Translations under genes and position numbers: made by a program
Shown here: positions 8,543 to 18,546 of the stretch, one piece after another
How the letters are laid out: each line of letters starts with the position of its first letter
Numbering within the stretch: the stretch's first letter is position 1
From: Pseudomonas entomophila
Lineage (GTDB): Bacteria; Pseudomonadota; Gammaproteobacteria; Pseudomonadales; Pseudomonadaceae
Length of the DNA: 64,000 nucleotides
Direction of reading: 5' to 3'
Assembly (NCBI RefSeq): GCF_029193575.1
Contig: NZ_JARGCS010000010.1
Coordinates: forward strand, 116,611-180,610
The notes under the pieces: generated by a model
What the model was told of the DNA's origin: nothing
Seen by the model: only the letters and a program-made list of their open reading frames with translations
Database searches by the model: none

Positions 8543-9268
8543 TTAGCGCAACAGCGCCAACCCCACTACCACGGTCATCTCCAACAACTCAAGCAGTGCC
8601 CCGGCCGTGTCACCGGTGGTGCCCCCGAGCCGCTTGCACATCAGGCGCCGCAGCCCGAAGAACACCAGCAGCGCCAGGACCAACACGAGCGCGCCACCGA
8701 TCCACAGGCAAGCGCCCAAGGTAACCAGCAACACCCCACCCGCGGCCCGCCGCGGCAGATGCTCGGCCAGCGCCGCACCCAGCCCGCCGGCACGCACGTA
8801 TGGCGTGCCGAGGAACAGGCCGAGCAACGCGGCGCGCCCCAGCACCGGGGCCAGCAGCAACTCCACGCCCACGCCACGCTCGACCAGCACCCACAGCGCG
8901 CAGAACTTCAGCAACAGCACCAGCGCCAGCGTCACCACGGCGATCGGCCCGCTGCGCGGGTCTTTCATGATCTGCAAGGTACGCTCGCGGTCGCCGAAGC
9001 CGCCCAGCCAAGCATCGGCGCTGTCGGCCAGCCCATCGAGGTGCAGGGCGCCACTGAGCAGCACCCACAGGGTCAGCAGCAGCGCGGCCAGCAGCGGGGC
9101 AGCGGTACCGTGCAGCAGGCTGCTGGCCAGCCACAGCAGCAAGCCGAACAACACGCCCACCACCGGGTAGTACAGCAACGAACGCCCCATCTGCCGGGGC
9201 TCGGGCATGCCCGGCAGGCGCACCGGCAGGCTGCTGAGAAATTGCAGGGCGATCCAGAACGGCAGCAT
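8543..9268 (-). CDS. cobS: Adenosylcobinamide-GDP ribazoletransferase (cobalamin synthase)
   Basis: The 241-residue integral membrane protein joins adenosylcobinamide-GDP and alpha-ribazole(-phosphate), the final assembly step of adenosylcobalamin. The diagnostic metal-binding motif LHLDGLADSADAWLGG lies near residues 77-92, followed by RERTLQIMKDPRSGPIAV. Several hydrophobic helices place it in the inner membrane. It is the last gene of the cobalamin run and starts on the base after the cobC stop. In other nomenclature it is CobV. Confidence 0.95.
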   Translation of the reverse strand: MLPFWIALQFLSSLPVRLPGMPEPRQMGRSLLYYPVVGVLFGLLLWLASSLLHGTAAPLLAALLLTLWVLLSGALHLDGLADSADAWLGGFGDRERTLQIMKDPRSGPIAVVTLALVLLLKFCALWVLVERGVGVELLLAPVLGRAALLGLFLGTPYVRAGGLGAALAEHLPRRAAGGVLLVTLGACLWIGGALVLVLALLVFFGLRRLMCKRLGGTTGDTAGALLELLEMTVVVGLALLR

Positions 9269-9838
9269 TCACGACACCTCGTGCAGTTGGCCGTCGGCCA
9301 GCAACGCCAGGCGCACCAAGGCGCCATGGCCGACCTCGACCTGCAGCAGTTGCTCGCGCGGCAGGCCACGGGCGCGAGCCAGCAGCAGGCGCATCACGCC
9401 GCCGTGGGTGACCAGCAGCACGCGCTTGCCGGCATACGCGCGCCCGAGGCCATCGATGGCCGCCAGCACCCGCTCGGCGAACACGCCTACCGGCTCGCCA
9501 GCGGGCGGGGTGAAGGCGTAGGGGTCGGCCCAGAAGCGCCCGAGCTCATCGGCCTGGTGCTCCATGATCTGCGCCGCGCTGCGCCCTTCCCAGTCGCCGA
9601 AGTGCAACTCGCGCACGCCGGACTCTTGTTGCACCGCCAGGCCCAGGCGCGCGCCCAACTCATCGGCGAAGCGCGCACAACGCTGCAAGGGCGAGCTGAC
9701 CAGCACGTCCCACGGCCCCACGCCGGCCACGGCGTCGCGCATCTGCGCCCAGCCGCGTTCGGTCAGGGCATCGTCCAGGCTGCCGCGCAGGCCGCCCCCC
9801 CGCTCGGTCTCGCCATGGCGCAACAGGTCGAGGATCAT
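9269..9838 (-). CDS. cobC: Alpha-ribazole phosphatase, histidine phosphatase family
   Basis: The product is 189 residues starting at [15 protein letters not shown], with the RHG phosphohistidine motif at residues 7-9 and the second histidine in [10 protein letters not shown]. This family removes the phosphate from alpha-ribazole-5'-phosphate (or adenosylcobalamin-5'-phosphate). The start overlaps the cobT stop (ATGA), and cobS follows without a gap, so the three genes of nucleotide-loop assembly are coupled. A longer upstream frame exists but is the cobT region read in another frame. Confidence 0.9.
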   Translation of the reverse strand: MILDLLRHGETERGGGLRGSLDDALTERGWAQMRDAVAGVGPWDVLVSSPLQRCARFADELGARLGLAVQQESGVRELHFGDWEGRSAAQIMEHQADELGRFWADPYAFTPPAGEPVGVFAERVLAAIDGLGRAYAGKRVLLVTHGGVMRLLLARARGLPREQLLQVEVGHGALVRLALLADGQLHEVS

Positions 9839-10890
9839 GCCGGGCGATCCGCCACCGCGGCCTCGGCGAAGGTCGCCATCTGCCCGTGCAGGGCGCAGGC
9901 CAGGCGCAGCAGCGGCACCGCCAGCGCCGCGCCACTGCCCTCGCCCAGGCGCAAGCCGAGGGCCAGCAGCGGCTCGGCCTCCAGGGCGGCGAGCAGGGCG
10001 CGGTGGCCGGGCTCGGCGCCCTGGTGGGCGAACAGCAGCCAGGTCCGGCACCCCGGGTTGAGGCGCACCGCCACCAGCGCGGCGACGCTGCAGATGAAGC
10101 CATCCACCAGCACCGCGATGCCCTGCTGGGCGCAGGCCAGGTAGGCGCCGGCCAGGGCGGCGATTTCGAAACCACCGACACAGGCCAGGGCGTGCGCGGG
10201 CTGATCGGCGCGCAGGCCATGCAGCGCCAGGGCGCGTTCGATCACCTCGACCTTGTGGCGCACCCCGGCGCTGTCCAGACCGGTGCCGGGGCCGCTCAGC
10301 GCGCTGGCCGGGCAGCCGAGCAAGGCGCTGGCCAAGGCGGCCGCGGCGGTGGTGTTGCCGATACCCATCTCGCCGCCGATGAACAGCTGCGCGCCCTGCT
10401 CCGCCGCACGCTGCGCACTGGCGCGGCCAGCAGCCAAGGCCGCCTCCCACTGCACCTCGGTCATGGCCGGTTGGCGCGTGAAATTGGCGGTGCCAGCACC
10501 CAGGCGCAGGTGATGCACGCCCGGGAGTTGCAGTTCAGGGTCGATGGTGCCCAGGTCGACCACCTCCAGCGTCGCTTGCAGCTCGCGCGCCAGCACGCTG
10601 ATCGCCGCGCCACCACCGACGAAGTTGCGCAGCATCTGCCCGGTGACGGCCTGCGGATAGGCGGAGATGCCCTCCTCCACCACGCCATGGTCGCCCGCGA
10701 AAATACTGATCGCCACACGCTCCAGGCTTGGCCGCTCACGGCCCTGCAACCCGGCCAGGGTGACCGCCACGGCCTCCAGCTGGCCCAGGGAGCCGGCAGG
10801 CTTGGTCAGTTGCTGCTGACGGGCGCGGGCCTGCTCCATGGCATCGCGGCAGAGGGGTTGGCAGGTGTCGCGCCACCAGGGTTGGTTCAT
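9835..10890 (-). CDS. cobT: Nicotinate-nucleotide:dimethylbenzimidazole phosphoribosyltransferase
   Basis: This 351-residue enzyme activates 5,6-dimethylbenzimidazole with nicotinate mononucleotide to give alpha-ribazole-5'-phosphate. Recognisable blocks are [63 protein letters not shown] and a C-terminal segment with the catalytic glutamate region. The start is the ATG at 10888-10890, giving the usual family length. It overlaps cobU upstream and cobC downstream by 4 bases each. The equivalent name in P. denitrificans is CobU. Confidence 0.95.
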   Translation of the reverse strand: MNQPWWRDTCQPLCRDAMEQARARQQQLTKPAGSLGQLEAVAVTLAGLQGRERPSLERVAISIFAGDHGVVEEGISAYPQAVTGQMLRNFVGGGAAISVLARELQATLEVVDLGTIDPELQLPGVHHLRLGAGTANFTRQPAMTEVQWEAALAAGRASAQRAAEQGAQLFIGGEMGIGNTTAAAALASALLGCPASALSGPGTGLDSAGVRHKVEVIERALALHGLRADQPAHALACVGGFEIAALAGAYLACAQQGIAVLVDGFICSVAALVAVRLNPGCRTWLLFAHQGAEPGHRALLAALEAEPLLALGLRLGEGSGAALAVPLLRLACALHGQMATFAEAAVADRPA

Positions 10891-11408
10891 AGAGCGGGTC
10901 CTTTGAGCATGAGGGGAAGGCCGGCCACGGTCAGCGCCACGCGCTGGCAGCGTTCGGCGACAGCCTGGTGCAGCCAGCCGGCCTGGTCGACGTAGCGCCG
11001 GGTCAGCTCGCCCATGGGCACCACGCCCAGGCCGGTTTCGTTGCTGACCAGAATCAGCGTGCCTGGCAGTTGCTCCAGGCCATCGAGCAGCGCATCGCGC
11101 TCCTCGGCCAGGCGCGCGTCGTCTTCGAGCATCAGCAGGTTGGTCAGCCACAGGGTCAGGCAATCCACCAGCAGGCAGCGGCCTTCGGCGGCTTCGGCGC
11201 GCAGCACGGCGGCCAGGGCCAGGGGTTCTTCGATCAGCCCCCAGTCGGCGGGCCGGCGCGCCCGGTGCAGGCGCACGCGCTCGTTCATTTCGCCGTCCAG
11301 CGGCTCGCTGGTGGCGATGTAGGTGACCGGCAGGCCGCTGGCCATGGCCAGTTGCTCGGCCAGGCGGCTCTTGCCGGAGCGGGCGCCGCCGAGGATGAGG
11401 TTACGCAT
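10887..11408 (-). CDS. cobU: Adenosylcobinamide kinase / GTP:adenosylcobinamide-phosphate guanylyltransferase
   Basis: This bifunctional 173-residue enzyme is called CobU in Salmonella and CobP in P. denitrificans. It phosphorylates adenosylcobinamide and then transfers GMP. It begins [21 protein letters not shown] with a P-loop at residues 7-14. The guanylylated-histidine region follows in [19 protein letters not shown], and [12 protein letters not shown] is also family-typical. The start at 11408 gives the normal family length. It is one base from cobQ and overlaps cobT by 4 bases. Confidence 0.95.
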   Translation of the reverse strand: MRNLILGGARSGKSRLAEQLAMASGLPVTYIATSEPLDGEMNERVRLHRARRPADWGLIEEPLALAAVLRAEAAEGRCLLVDCLTLWLTNLLMLEDDARLAEERDALLDGLEQLPGTLILVSNETGLGVVPMGELTRRYVDQAGWLHQAVAERCQRVALTVAGLPLMLKGPAL

Positions 11409-11409
11409 G

Positions 11410-12864
11410 TCAGGCGACTCCACAGAGTTGAAGCAGGCGCGCGGTGTCGAGGTGTTTTCCCACCAGGTCGGCGAGGCGCTCGATGTCGCGTTCACGCAGG
11501 GCGTCGTAGTCGACGGCCTGCACCTCTTCCAGCCCCGCCCAGCGCAGCAGCGCGGCACACGACTGGCTGCCTTCGAACAGGCCGTGCAGGTAGGTGGCCA
11601 GCACCTGCCCGTCGGCGCTGATCGCGCCATCGGCGCGGCCATCGGCGAGCAGAACCGCCGGGCGCTCCAGGGCCGGGCCACGGGTGACGCCGGCGTGGAT
11701 TTCATAACCCGTCACCGGGGACTGCTCAAGGTCAAGGGTGCCGGCGACGTTGCGCAACTGCTTGTCGGCCTCCAGCACGGTGGCGTAGTCCAGCAAGCCC
11801 AGCCCTGGGCTGGAACCGGCCGGGCCTTCCAGACCGAGCGGATCGTGCACCTCACGGCCCAGCATCTGCAGACCGCCGCAGATGCCGATGACCTTGCCGC
11901 CGTAGCGCAGGTGCCGGGCGATGGCCTGGCCCCAACCCCGCGCGCGCAATTGCGCCAGGTCGGCGCGCACGCTCTTGGAACCGGGCAGGATGATCAGGTC
12001 GGCCGGCGGGATCGTCTGCCCAGGGCCGATGAACTGCAAGTCCACCTGCGGGTGCAGGCGCAGGGGGTCGAAGTCGGTGTGGTTGCTGATGCGCGGCAGC
12101 ACCGGGACGATCACCTTGAGCAGGCGCTCGCCCTTGGTCGGCTGGCGCGCGTCGATGGCGTCCTCGGCCTCCAGGTGCAGGTCAGTGACGTAGGGCAGCA
12201 CACCCAGCACCGGCTTGCCGGTGCGTTGCTCCAGCCAGTCCAGGCCCGGTTGCAACAAGGCGATGTCGCCGCGGAAGCGGTTGATGACGAAGCCCTTGAC
12301 CCGCGCCTGTTCGCTCGGCGACAGCAGCTCCAGGGTGCCGACCAGGTGGGCGAACACCCCGCCACGGTTGATGTCGGCCACCAGGATCACCGGGCAGTCG
12401 ACCGCCTCGGCAAAGCCCATGTTGGCGATGTCGCCGGCGCGCAGGTTGATCTCTGCCGGCGAGCCCGCGCCCTCGACCATCACCACCGGGTAGGCGGCGC
12501 TCAGGCGCTGGTGCGAGGCCAGCACGGCCTGCATGGCGATGGCCTTGTAGTCGTGATAGGCGACGGCGTTCATGCTGGTGACCGCGCGGCCGTGGACGAT
12601 GACCTGGGCGCCGGTGTCGCTGTTGGGCTTGAGCAGCACCGGGTTCATGTCGGTGTGCGGCGCCAGGCGGCAGGCCTGCGCCTGCACCGCCTGGGCGCGG
12701 CCAATCTCGCCGCCGTCGGCGGTCACCGCGCTGTTGAGCGCCATGTTCTGCGGCTTGAACGGCACCACGGCGACGCCCTGGCGCAACAGCCAGCGGCACA
12801 GGGCGGTGACCAGCGTGCTCTTGCCGGCATCGGAAGTGGTGCCTTGCACCATGAGGGTGGTCAT
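11410..12864 (-). CDS. cobQ: Cobyric acid synthase, glutamine-hydrolysing
   Basis: This 484-residue protein amidates the b, d, e and g side chains of adenosylcobyrinic acid a,c-diamide using glutamine and ATP. The N-terminal synthetase domain has [20 protein letters not shown] (P-loop-like), [15 protein letters not shown] and [12 protein letters not shown]. The C-terminal class I glutaminase domain has the nucleophile motif [10 protein letters not shown] near residue 330 and a histidine partner in GYEIHAG. The true start is MTTLMVQG; the much longer open frame upstream is a shadow of cobD. The start overlaps the cobD stop by 4 bases. Confidence 0.96.
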   Translation of the reverse strand: MTTLMVQGTTSDAGKSTLVTALCRWLLRQGVAVVPFKPQNMALNSAVTADGGEIGRAQAVQAQACRLAPHTDMNPVLLKPNSDTGAQVIVHGRAVTSMNAVAYHDYKAIAMQAVLASHQRLSAAYPVVMVEGAGSPAEINLRAGDIANMGFAEAVDCPVILVADINRGGVFAHLVGTLELLSPSEQARVKGFVINRFRGDIALLQPGLDWLEQRTGKPVLGVLPYVTDLHLEAEDAIDARQPTKGERLLKVIVPVLPRISNHTDFDPLRLHPQVDLQFIGPGQTIPPADLIILPGSKSVRADLAQLRARGWGQAIARHLRYGGKVIGICGGLQMLGREVHDPLGLEGPAGSSPGLGLLDYATVLEADKQLRNVAGTLDLEQSPVTGYEIHAGVTRGPALERPAVLLADGRADGAISADGQVLATYLHGLFEGSQSCAALLRWAGLEEVQAVDYDALRERDIERLADLVGKHLDTARLLQLCGVA

Positions 12865-13853
12865 GCCGGTTCCTCCTGGTAGTCCGCCAGGGCCTGGGCC
12901 AGGCGCTGTTCGTCCGCCGCGCTGGGCGGCAGGCCCAGGCGCACGGCGGGCGGTGAGTTGAACAGGCGCACGAGGATGCCACGCCGGGCGAGGAAATCGT
13001 GCAGCTGGGTGGCGCGTTCGCCGCGCACGTACTGGAACAGGTCGCAGCCGCCACTGGGCGCGAGCCCGGCCTGCCCGAGCAGCGCCGCGAGGCGTGTGCT
13101 GGCCTCGGCGCAGCGCACGATCTGCGCCTGCTGCGCGGCGACGTCGGCGAAACAGGCCTGGCCCAGCACCCGGGTCGGGCCGCTGACGCCCCATGGCCCG
13201 AGCGCGTCGTCCAGGCGTTGCAACACACCGCCCTCGGCCATCACGAACCCCAGGCGCACGCCCGCCAGGCCGAAGAACTTGCCGAACGAGCGCAGCACGA
13301 TGAGCCCAGGGCGCCCTGCGGCATCGAGCACGCTATGGCCAGGGGTGTTGTCCATGAACGCTTCGTCCACCACCAGCCAGCCGCCGCGCCGAGCCAGGCG
13401 CGCATGCCAGTCGAGCAGCCGCTCGCGCGGCACGCGGCGGCCGGTGGGGTTATTGGGGTTGACCAGCACCAGCGCATCGAGGCTGTCGAGGGCGTCTTCG
13501 ACCTGTGCATCCGCCAGTTCGACCAACGCATGCCCGGCGCGCTGCCAGGCATGCGGGTGCTCGGCGTAGCACGGCGACAATATCCCGACCCGGCCCCGCG
13601 CACGCAACGTCGGCAGCGCCTGGATCGCCGCCTGGGAGCCGGCCACCGCCAGCAGGTCGGCGACGCCATAGTAAGTGCGGGCGGCCTGCTCCAAGCCATC
13701 CCCGGTCTCGGGCAGCCGCGCCCAGGCGTCCATGGGAATCGGCGGAATCTCGAAGGGCCAGGGCGCGATGCCACTGGACAGGTCGAGCCACCGTTCACGC
13801 GCGATGCCGTACTGGCGCATGGCGCGCAGCAGGCCACCGCCATGCTCAAGCAT
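12861..13853 (-). CDS. cobD: Threonine-phosphate decarboxylase, PLP-dependent
   Basis: The 330-residue fold-type I PLP enzyme makes (R)-1-amino-2-propanol phosphate, the linker of the nucleotide loop. Supporting motifs are [10 protein letters not shown], the PNNPTGR substrate loop, [12 protein letters not shown] and the PLP lysine motif [17 protein letters not shown]. It is named CobD in Salmonella and CobC in P. denitrificans. It overlaps cbiB by 8 bases and cobQ by 4 bases, which is consistent with its product being used by CbiB next door. Confidence 0.93.
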   Translation of the reverse strand: MLEHGGGLLRAMRQYGIARERWLDLSSGIAPWPFEIPPIPMDAWARLPETGDGLEQAARTYYGVADLLAVAGSQAAIQALPTLRARGRVGILSPCYAEHPHAWQRAGHALVELADAQVEDALDSLDALVLVNPNNPTGRRVPRERLLDWHARLARRGGWLVVDEAFMDNTPGHSVLDAAGRPGLIVLRSFGKFFGLAGVRLGFVMAEGGVLQRLDDALGPWGVSGPTRVLGQACFADVAAQQAQIVRCAEASTRLAALLGQAGLAPSGGCDLFQYVRGERATQLHDFLARRGILVRLFNSPPAVRLGLPPSAADEQRLAQALADYQEEPA

Positions 13854-14754
13854 TGATGTACGCCCCTAGGCAGATCAGCAACAGCCACAACCATACCCCG
13901 CGCTGCACCAGGCTCCAGCCGCGCACGATGGCATCGGCGTCGGCCACCGGGCCTTCGCCCAGGCGCGGGCGCTCGTGCAACTCGCCGTGGTACACCGCAG
14001 GCCCTCCCAGTTCGACACCCAGGGCGCCCGCGCCGGAGGCCATCACGGGGCCTGCGTTGGGGCTGTCCCACAGCGGCGCCTGGTTGCGCCAGCAGGCCAG
14101 GGCCAGGCGGGTCTTGCCGAGCACGGCGTAGGTCAGCGCGACCAGCCGCGCCGGAATATAGTTGAGCAGGTCGTCGATGCGTGCCGCAGCCCAGCCGAAG
14201 CGCTCGAAGCGCTCGTTGCGGTAGCCCCACATGGCATCCAGGGTATTGCTCAGGCGGTACAGCACCACGCCCGGCGCACCCGCCACGACGAACCAGAACA
14301 ACGCGGCGAACACCGCGTCGCTGCCGTTCTCCAGCACCGACTCGGTGGCCGCGCGAGCCACGGCGGGCTCATCCAGTTCGCGGGTTTCACGGCTGACCAG
14401 GTAGCCGACACGCCGTCGCGCCTCTTCCAGGTCGCCCCGGCGCAAGGCCTCGGCCACCGGCAGCACGTGCTCGCCGAGGCTGCGCATGCCCAAGGCGCAG
14501 TACAACGCCAGCACCTCCACCAGCCAGCCGATCATCGGCAGCCACGAGAGGATCAGCGCCAGCAGCGTCAGCGGCACCACGGCCAGGCACCAGGCGCTGA
14601 CGCCATGGCTGCGCCAGCCACGGCCACCGGCATTGAAGCGCTGCTCCAGACGCGTGGCGAAATTGCCGAACGCCACCAGCGGGTGGCGCCGTTGCGGCTC
14701 GCCGAGCAAGGCGTCCAGCGCCACGCCCGCCATTGTCAGCAAGGCGACGCTCAT
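13846..14754 (-). CDS. cbiB: Adenosylcobinamide-phosphate synthase (CbiB/CobD family)
   Basis: This 302-residue inner membrane protein attaches aminopropanol (phosphate) to adenosylcobyric acid. Family landmarks are [19 protein letters not shown] near the N-terminus, [39 protein letters not shown] and [11 protein letters not shown], with several hydrophobic helices. The start at 14754 makes the standard length and overlaps the bluB stop by 4 bases. In P. denitrificans nomenclature this is CobD, a name used for a different gene in Salmonella. Confidence 0.94.
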   Translation of the reverse strand: MSVALLTMAGVALDALLGEPQRRHPLVAFGNFATRLEQRFNAGGRGWRSHGVSAWCLAVVPLTLLALILSWLPMIGWLVEVLALYCALGMRSLGEHVLPVAEALRRGDLEEARRRVGYLVSRETRELDEPAVARAATESVLENGSDAVFAALFWFVVAGAPGVVLYRLSNTLDAMWGYRNERFERFGWAAARIDDLLNYIPARLVALTYAVLGKTRLALACWRNQAPLWDSPNAGPVMASGAGALGVELGGPAVYHGELHERPRLGEGPVADADAIVRGWSLVQRGVWLWLLLICLGAYINA

Positions 14755-15401
14755 GGGCGCTCCCCCCAGTGGTTCTCGTAGAGCATCTCGCTCAAGGGTT
14801 TCTCCCGCGCCCAGTCCTCCAGCACCAGCATCGGCGCCGGGTAGAACGCCTCGACCGGGCCCAGGCACAGCACCGCGACAGGCTTGGCGCCCACCGGCAT
14901 GCGCAGCAGGTCGGCCAGCGCCTGCGGGTCGAACAGCGACACCCAGCCCATCCCCAGCCCTTCGGCGCGGGCGGCCAGCCAGAAGTTCTGGATGGCGCAG
15001 GCGAGCGACGCCAGGTCCATTTCCGGCAGGGTGCGGCGGCCGAACAGGTGCGGCTCGCGGTTGTCCATCAAGGCCGCCACCAGCACCTCGGCGCAGGCGT
15101 CGATGCCTTCGACCTTGAGCTTCATGAATTCATCGGAGCGCTCGCCCAGCGCCTCGGCGGTGCGCACCCGCTCCTCCTCGACCAGCGCCTGGATGCGCCC
15201 GCGCAACGCGCGTTGAGTGATGCGGATGAAGCGCCAGGGCTGCATCAAACCGACGCTGGGCGCCTGGTGCGCGGCAGCCAGCAGGCGCGCGAGCAGCTCG
15301 GGGGCCACCTCCCCGCCGCTGAAGTGGCGCATGTCGCGGCGTTCGCCGATGGCGCGGTACACCGCCGCGCGTTCGTCGTCGCTGAAAGCCTGGTCGCTCA
15401 T
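14751..15401 (-). CDS. bluB: 5,6-dimethylbenzimidazole synthase (BluB)
   Basis: The 216-residue flavin enzyme of the nitroreductase fold uses reduced FMN and oxygen to cut FMN into dimethylbenzimidazole, the lower ligand of B12. Features are [28 protein letters not shown] and [13 protein letters not shown]. Its presence means the strain can make its own lower ligand aerobically. It sits between cobB and cbiB with 4-base overlaps on both sides. The start at 15401 is fixed by the overlap and by family length. Confidence 0.94.
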   Translation of the reverse strand: MSDQAFSDDERAAVYRAIGERRDMRHFSGGEVAPELLARLLAAAHQAPSVGLMQPWRFIRITQRALRGRIQALVEEERVRTAEALGERSDEFMKLKVEGIDACAEVLVAALMDNREPHLFGRRTLPEMDLASLACAIQNFWLAARAEGLGMGWVSLFDPQALADLLRMPVGAKPVAVLCLGPVEAFYPAPMLVLEDWAREKPLSEMLYENHWGERP

Positions 15402-16693
15402 GGTCGCAACAGCGCCGCCGCCGCCTCGGGGTGGGAAGGGAAATAGAAGTGCACGTAGGACGCCGTCAGCCGGCCAACCCGGTACACCGCCTCGTTGCCG
15501 CGTCCACCGTTGGGGCTCAGGCCACGGGCGATGGGCTCGAGCGCGGTGGTAGTCAGGGAGTGGTGGTAGGTGTGCCCGCGCAGGGTGCCCTCGGGCAGTT
15601 CCACGGCCTGCAAGGCCAAGGCTGCCAGGCGCTTTTGCATCACTGCCTCGCCCGGCAGCAGGCCGAGCAGTTCGGCGCGTTCGCCGGACACATCGGTGAG
15701 GGCGTCGAGCAGGTAGAGCATGCCACCGCATTCGGCCAGCAGCGGCTTACCCTGGGCATGGTGGGCGCGGATCGCCTCGCGCATCGTTGCGTTGGCGGCC
15801 AGGGCGTGGTGATGCAGCTCGGGGTAGCCGCCCGGTAGGTACAGGCTGTCGACGGCGGGCAAGGCTTGGTCATGCAAGGGTGAGAAGAACGTGAGTTGCG
15901 CACCCTGGGCACGCAGCAGGTCGAGGTTGGCGCCATAGAGGAAGGCAAAGGCTTCGTCGCGGGCCACGCCAATGCGCACACCGCGCAGTGACGGCGCGGG
16001 TGGCACGAGGTCCGGCGCGGCGAAACGCACCGCGGGTGGCAGCGCGGCGTCGCAGCTGGCGCCCAGGGCCTCGGCGGCGGCGTCCAGGCGCGCGTCCAGG
16101 TCGTTCAGCTCGCTGGCCTGCACCAAGCCCAAGTGGCGGCTGGGCAGTTCGATGCCGCGCTCGCGGGAGAGCCCGCCGTACCAGCGCAGGCCTTCGCTCA
16201 GGCTGCCTTCGAGCAACTGCGCATGGCGCAGGCTGCCGACTCGATTGGCCAGCACCCCGGCGAACGGCAGGTCGGGCTGGTAGCGCGCCAGGCCCAGGGC
16301 CAGGGCGCCAAAGGTCTGGGCCATGGCCGTGCCGTCGATCACCGCCAGCACCGGTACGCCGAAGTGGCGCGCGAGGTCGGCGCTGGACGGCGTGCCATCG
16401 AACAGGCCCATCACCCCTTCGATGAGGATCAGGTCGGCCTCGGCGGCCGCCTCCCACAGCAGGCGCCGGCTCTCCTGCTCGCCGATCATCCACATGTCCA
16501 GCTGGTACACCGGCGCGCCGCTGGCGCGTTCGAGGATCATCGGGTCGAGGAAGTCCGGCCCGCACTTGAACACCCGCACCTTGCGCCCGAGGTTGCGGTG
16601 CAGGCGCGCCAGGGCGGCGGTGACCGTTGTCTTGCCCTGGCCGGAGGCCGGTGCGGCGATCAGCACCGCCGGGCATTGGCGCGCTGGGCTCAC
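15398..16693 (-). CDS. cobB: Cobyrinate a,c-diamide synthase
   Basis: The 431-residue protein amidates side chains a and c of (hydrogeno)cobyrinic acid with ATP and glutamine. The N-terminal part has the P-loop-like ASGQGKTTVTAALAR and LIEGVMGLFDG. The C-terminal glutaminase domain has LLAECGGMLYLLDAL with the nucleophile cysteine near residue 325. It is called CbiA or CobB depending on the pathway. It overlaps cobO by 4 bases and bluB by 4 bases, and is the second gene of the operon. Confidence 0.95.
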   Translation of the reverse strand: MSPARQCPAVLIAAPASGQGKTTVTAALARLHRNLGRKVRVFKCGPDFLDPMILERASGAPVYQLDMWMIGEQESRRLLWEAAAEADLILIEGVMGLFDGTPSSADLARHFGVPVLAVIDGTAMAQTFGALALGLARYQPDLPFAGVLANRVGSLRHAQLLEGSLSEGLRWYGGLSRERGIELPSRHLGLVQASELNDLDARLDAAAEALGASCDAALPPAVRFAAPDLVPPAPSLRGVRIGVARDEAFAFLYGANLDLLRAQGAQLTFFSPLHDQALPAVDSLYLPGGYPELHHHALAANATMREAIRAHHAQGKPLLAECGGMLYLLDALTDVSGERAELLGLLPGEAVMQKRLAALALQAVELPEGTLRGHTYHHSLTTTALEPIARGLSPNGGRGNEAVYRVGRLTASYVHFYFPSHPEAAAALLRP

Positions 16694-17301
16694 AGCTCGA
16701 CGCCCTTCTGCGCGCGGATGCCCGCCTGGAACGCATGCTTGAGCATGCCCATCTCGGTGACGGTGTCGGCCAGCTCGACCATCTCGGGCTTGGCCGCGCG
16801 GCCGGTGACGATCACGTGCTGCATCGGCGGGCGCGCTTGCAGGTCGGACAGCACCTGGTCGAGGTCGAGGTAGCCGTGTTTGAGGGCGATGTTCAGCTCG
16901 TCGAGCACCACGAACTGGATCGACGGGTCCTGCAACAATTGCCGCGACACCGCCCAGGCGGCCTCGGCGGCGGCGATGTCACGCTGGCGGTCCTGGGTTT
17001 CCCAGGTGAAGCCCTCGCCCATCACGTGGTAGCGCACTTGCTCGGGGAAGCGCCGGAAGAACAGCTCCTCACCGGTGCTGTTGCGACCCTTGATGAACTG
17101 CACCACGCCACACTGCATGCCGTGGCCCAACGCCCGGGCGAGCATGCCGAAGGCCGAGCTGCTCTTGCCCTTGCCGTTGCCGGTGAGCACCAGCAGGAGG
17201 CCGCACTCGTTGGGGGCGTTGGCAATGCGCTCGTGGATGATCGCCTTCTTGCGCAGCATGCGCGCCAGGTGGCGTTCGTCGCGGTCGGTGGGTTCGCTCA
17301 T
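16690..17301 (-). CDS. cobO: Cob(I)yrinic acid a,c-diamide adenosyltransferase
   Basis: This 203-residue CobA/CobO-type ATP:corrinoid adenosyltransferase puts the upper adenosyl ligand on cobalt. The phosphate-binding loop is LTGNGKGKSSSAFGMLARA (near residue 42), followed by CGVVQFIKGR and LDELNIALKHGYLD. It is the first gene after the B12 riboswitch and overlaps cobB by 4 bases. The start at MSEPTDRDERH is chosen because the upstream open frame lies within the riboswitch leader. Confidence 0.95.
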   Translation of the reverse strand: MSEPTDRDERHLARMLRKKAIIHERIANAPNECGLLLVLTGNGKGKSSSAFGMLARALGHGMQCGVVQFIKGRNSTGEELFFRRFPEQVRYHVMGEGFTWETQDRQRDIAAAEAAWAVSRQLLQDPSIQFVVLDELNIALKHGYLDLDQVLSDLQARPPMQHVIVTGRAAKPEMVELADTVTEMGMLKHAFQAGIRAQKGVEL

Positions 17302-17460
17302 CAGGGTTCTCCGCAGGCTGTCGGCACGCAGGCTCGGCACACACGGGCGGGCGCCAGGCAACGACAGGTAAATGGGGCAGGCAGGCGAAGAACGAACGCG
17401 CAGGAGCCGCGGCAGGCGCCACGGTGCACCGCGCATCACCCTCCGTGATGCCGTTGGCAG

Positions 17461-17655
17461 TGACAGGCCGGTCTCCGGGCTCGTGAGCGGGGTCGGCCCC
17501 TGCACCGCGCGCCTTCCCGGGGTCGACACCCAGTGGCCTTGCGCGGCGTTGACTCACCTACCGTTGCGGGGGCAGCGCCGGAATCGCGCCTTGCTGGCGC
17601 TCACCGGCTTCCCAGTTTCACCCTGCCAGGACAAGGCTGACAGGGCACCTGAAAC
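17461..17655 (-). ncRNA. Cobalamin riboswitch
   Basis: Read on the minus strand, the leader of cobO contains the ordered conserved blocks of the B12 aptamer: GGGTGAAACTGGGAAGCCGG, GCTGCCCCCGCAACGGTAGG (complement at about 17555-17575), the B12 box GCCACTGGG (complement at 17529-17537), CCCGGGAAGG, and GAGCCCGGAGACCGGCC at the 3' end (17465-17481). About 160 bases then separate it from the cobO start. Adenosylcobalamin binding is expected to switch off the whole operon. Boundaries are approximate; the class is clear. Confidence 0.95.
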
Positions 17656-17894
17656 ACGCGCGAAGGTTAGAGGGTTGGGCCCGGAGCGTCAATTCACAAC
17701 GGCCTGCCAGTCCTTGCGCAGCCACGGGCGCGCCCCGCGACAGGCCCCTCCCGACCAACGGTAGTGCCTGGGCGGGCGGTATCGCGGAGCAATCCCCTCC
17801 CCACCGGGCGCAGTGCTTGTATCGGCATTCGAGCAGTGATATCACATAGCCATCACCTGGCAGTACGCGACCACAATTACAAGGAGAGCGCCGC

Positions 17895-18473
17895 ATGCAA
17901 GGCTTGATCATCCACAACCCGCACCTGGAGTTCCTGCGCCCTGCCCTGGAACGCTGGATAGACTGCATCGACCGCTTCCAGCAGGTCCACGGTGAGAACG
18001 AAGCGCCCTACTGGCACGGCACGGCGGCCAACATCGGCCTGCTTGCAGCAGCGGCCTGGCAGGGCGAGCTGGTAGCGCTGCAGCAGTACCAGAGCAAGAA
18101 ACAGCGCGACGAGGGCGAGCGCGAGGGCCGTGGCGATTTGTCCATCGCCGACGCCGAGCAGTCCATCCACCTGCGCGCCAGCCAGCGCTGGCCGCGCATC
18201 GCCCGCCTGGACCTGACCTCGGCCCTGGCGGAAACCGCCAGCCTCGCCCGCCAGGTCGCCTACCCCAGCCAGCTCAAGGCCGGGGCGCTGTTCGTCAGCC
18301 CATGGAAGGCCGGCCAGCACGCCAGCCCCGAAGAGTTGCAAGACCTGGTCGACGACCTGCACAAACACACCGCCTGCGCCATCGCCTGGTACTTCCCCTA
18401 CGCCTACCGCAAGCTGCACAACGAGCTGGGCCAGTACCACCCTGGGGTGGCATTGCTGCTCAAGCAGGCCTGA
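17895..18473 (+). CDS. Hypothetical protein, 192 aa
   Basis: The gene starts at an ATG with AAGGAG eight bases upstream. The soluble 192-residue product begins MQGLIIHNPHLEFLRPALERW and is rich in aromatic and charged residues, with a lysine/glutamate-rich helix around residues 72-85 and a C-terminal WYFPYAYRKLHNELGQYH. No domain is recognised. Its divergent position opposite the B12 operon does not by itself link it to cobalamin. Codon use is core-like, and I expect orthologues in other pseudomonads. Confidence 0.7.
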   Translation: MQGLIIHNPHLEFLRPALERWIDCIDRFQQVHGENEAPYWHGTAANIGLLAAAAWQGELVALQQYQSKKQRDEGEREGRGDLSIADAEQSIHLRASQRWPRIARLDLTSALAETASLARQVAYPSQLKAGALFVSPWKAGQHASPEELQDLVDDLHKHTACAIAWYFPYAYRKLHNELGQYHPGVALLLKQA

Positions 18474-18546
18474 CGATCGCCCGGGTTGAACCTCCTCACG
18501 CGGTGGCCGCTCTCACCCATAGGCCACCTGACGAGGAACCCCGAGC

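Noticed and set aside
8141..10144. 667-aa plus-strand frame over GH5, cobS and cobC
   Set aside because: It runs across several real minus-strand genes, has biased composition (Q, H, A, R) and no recognisable domain.
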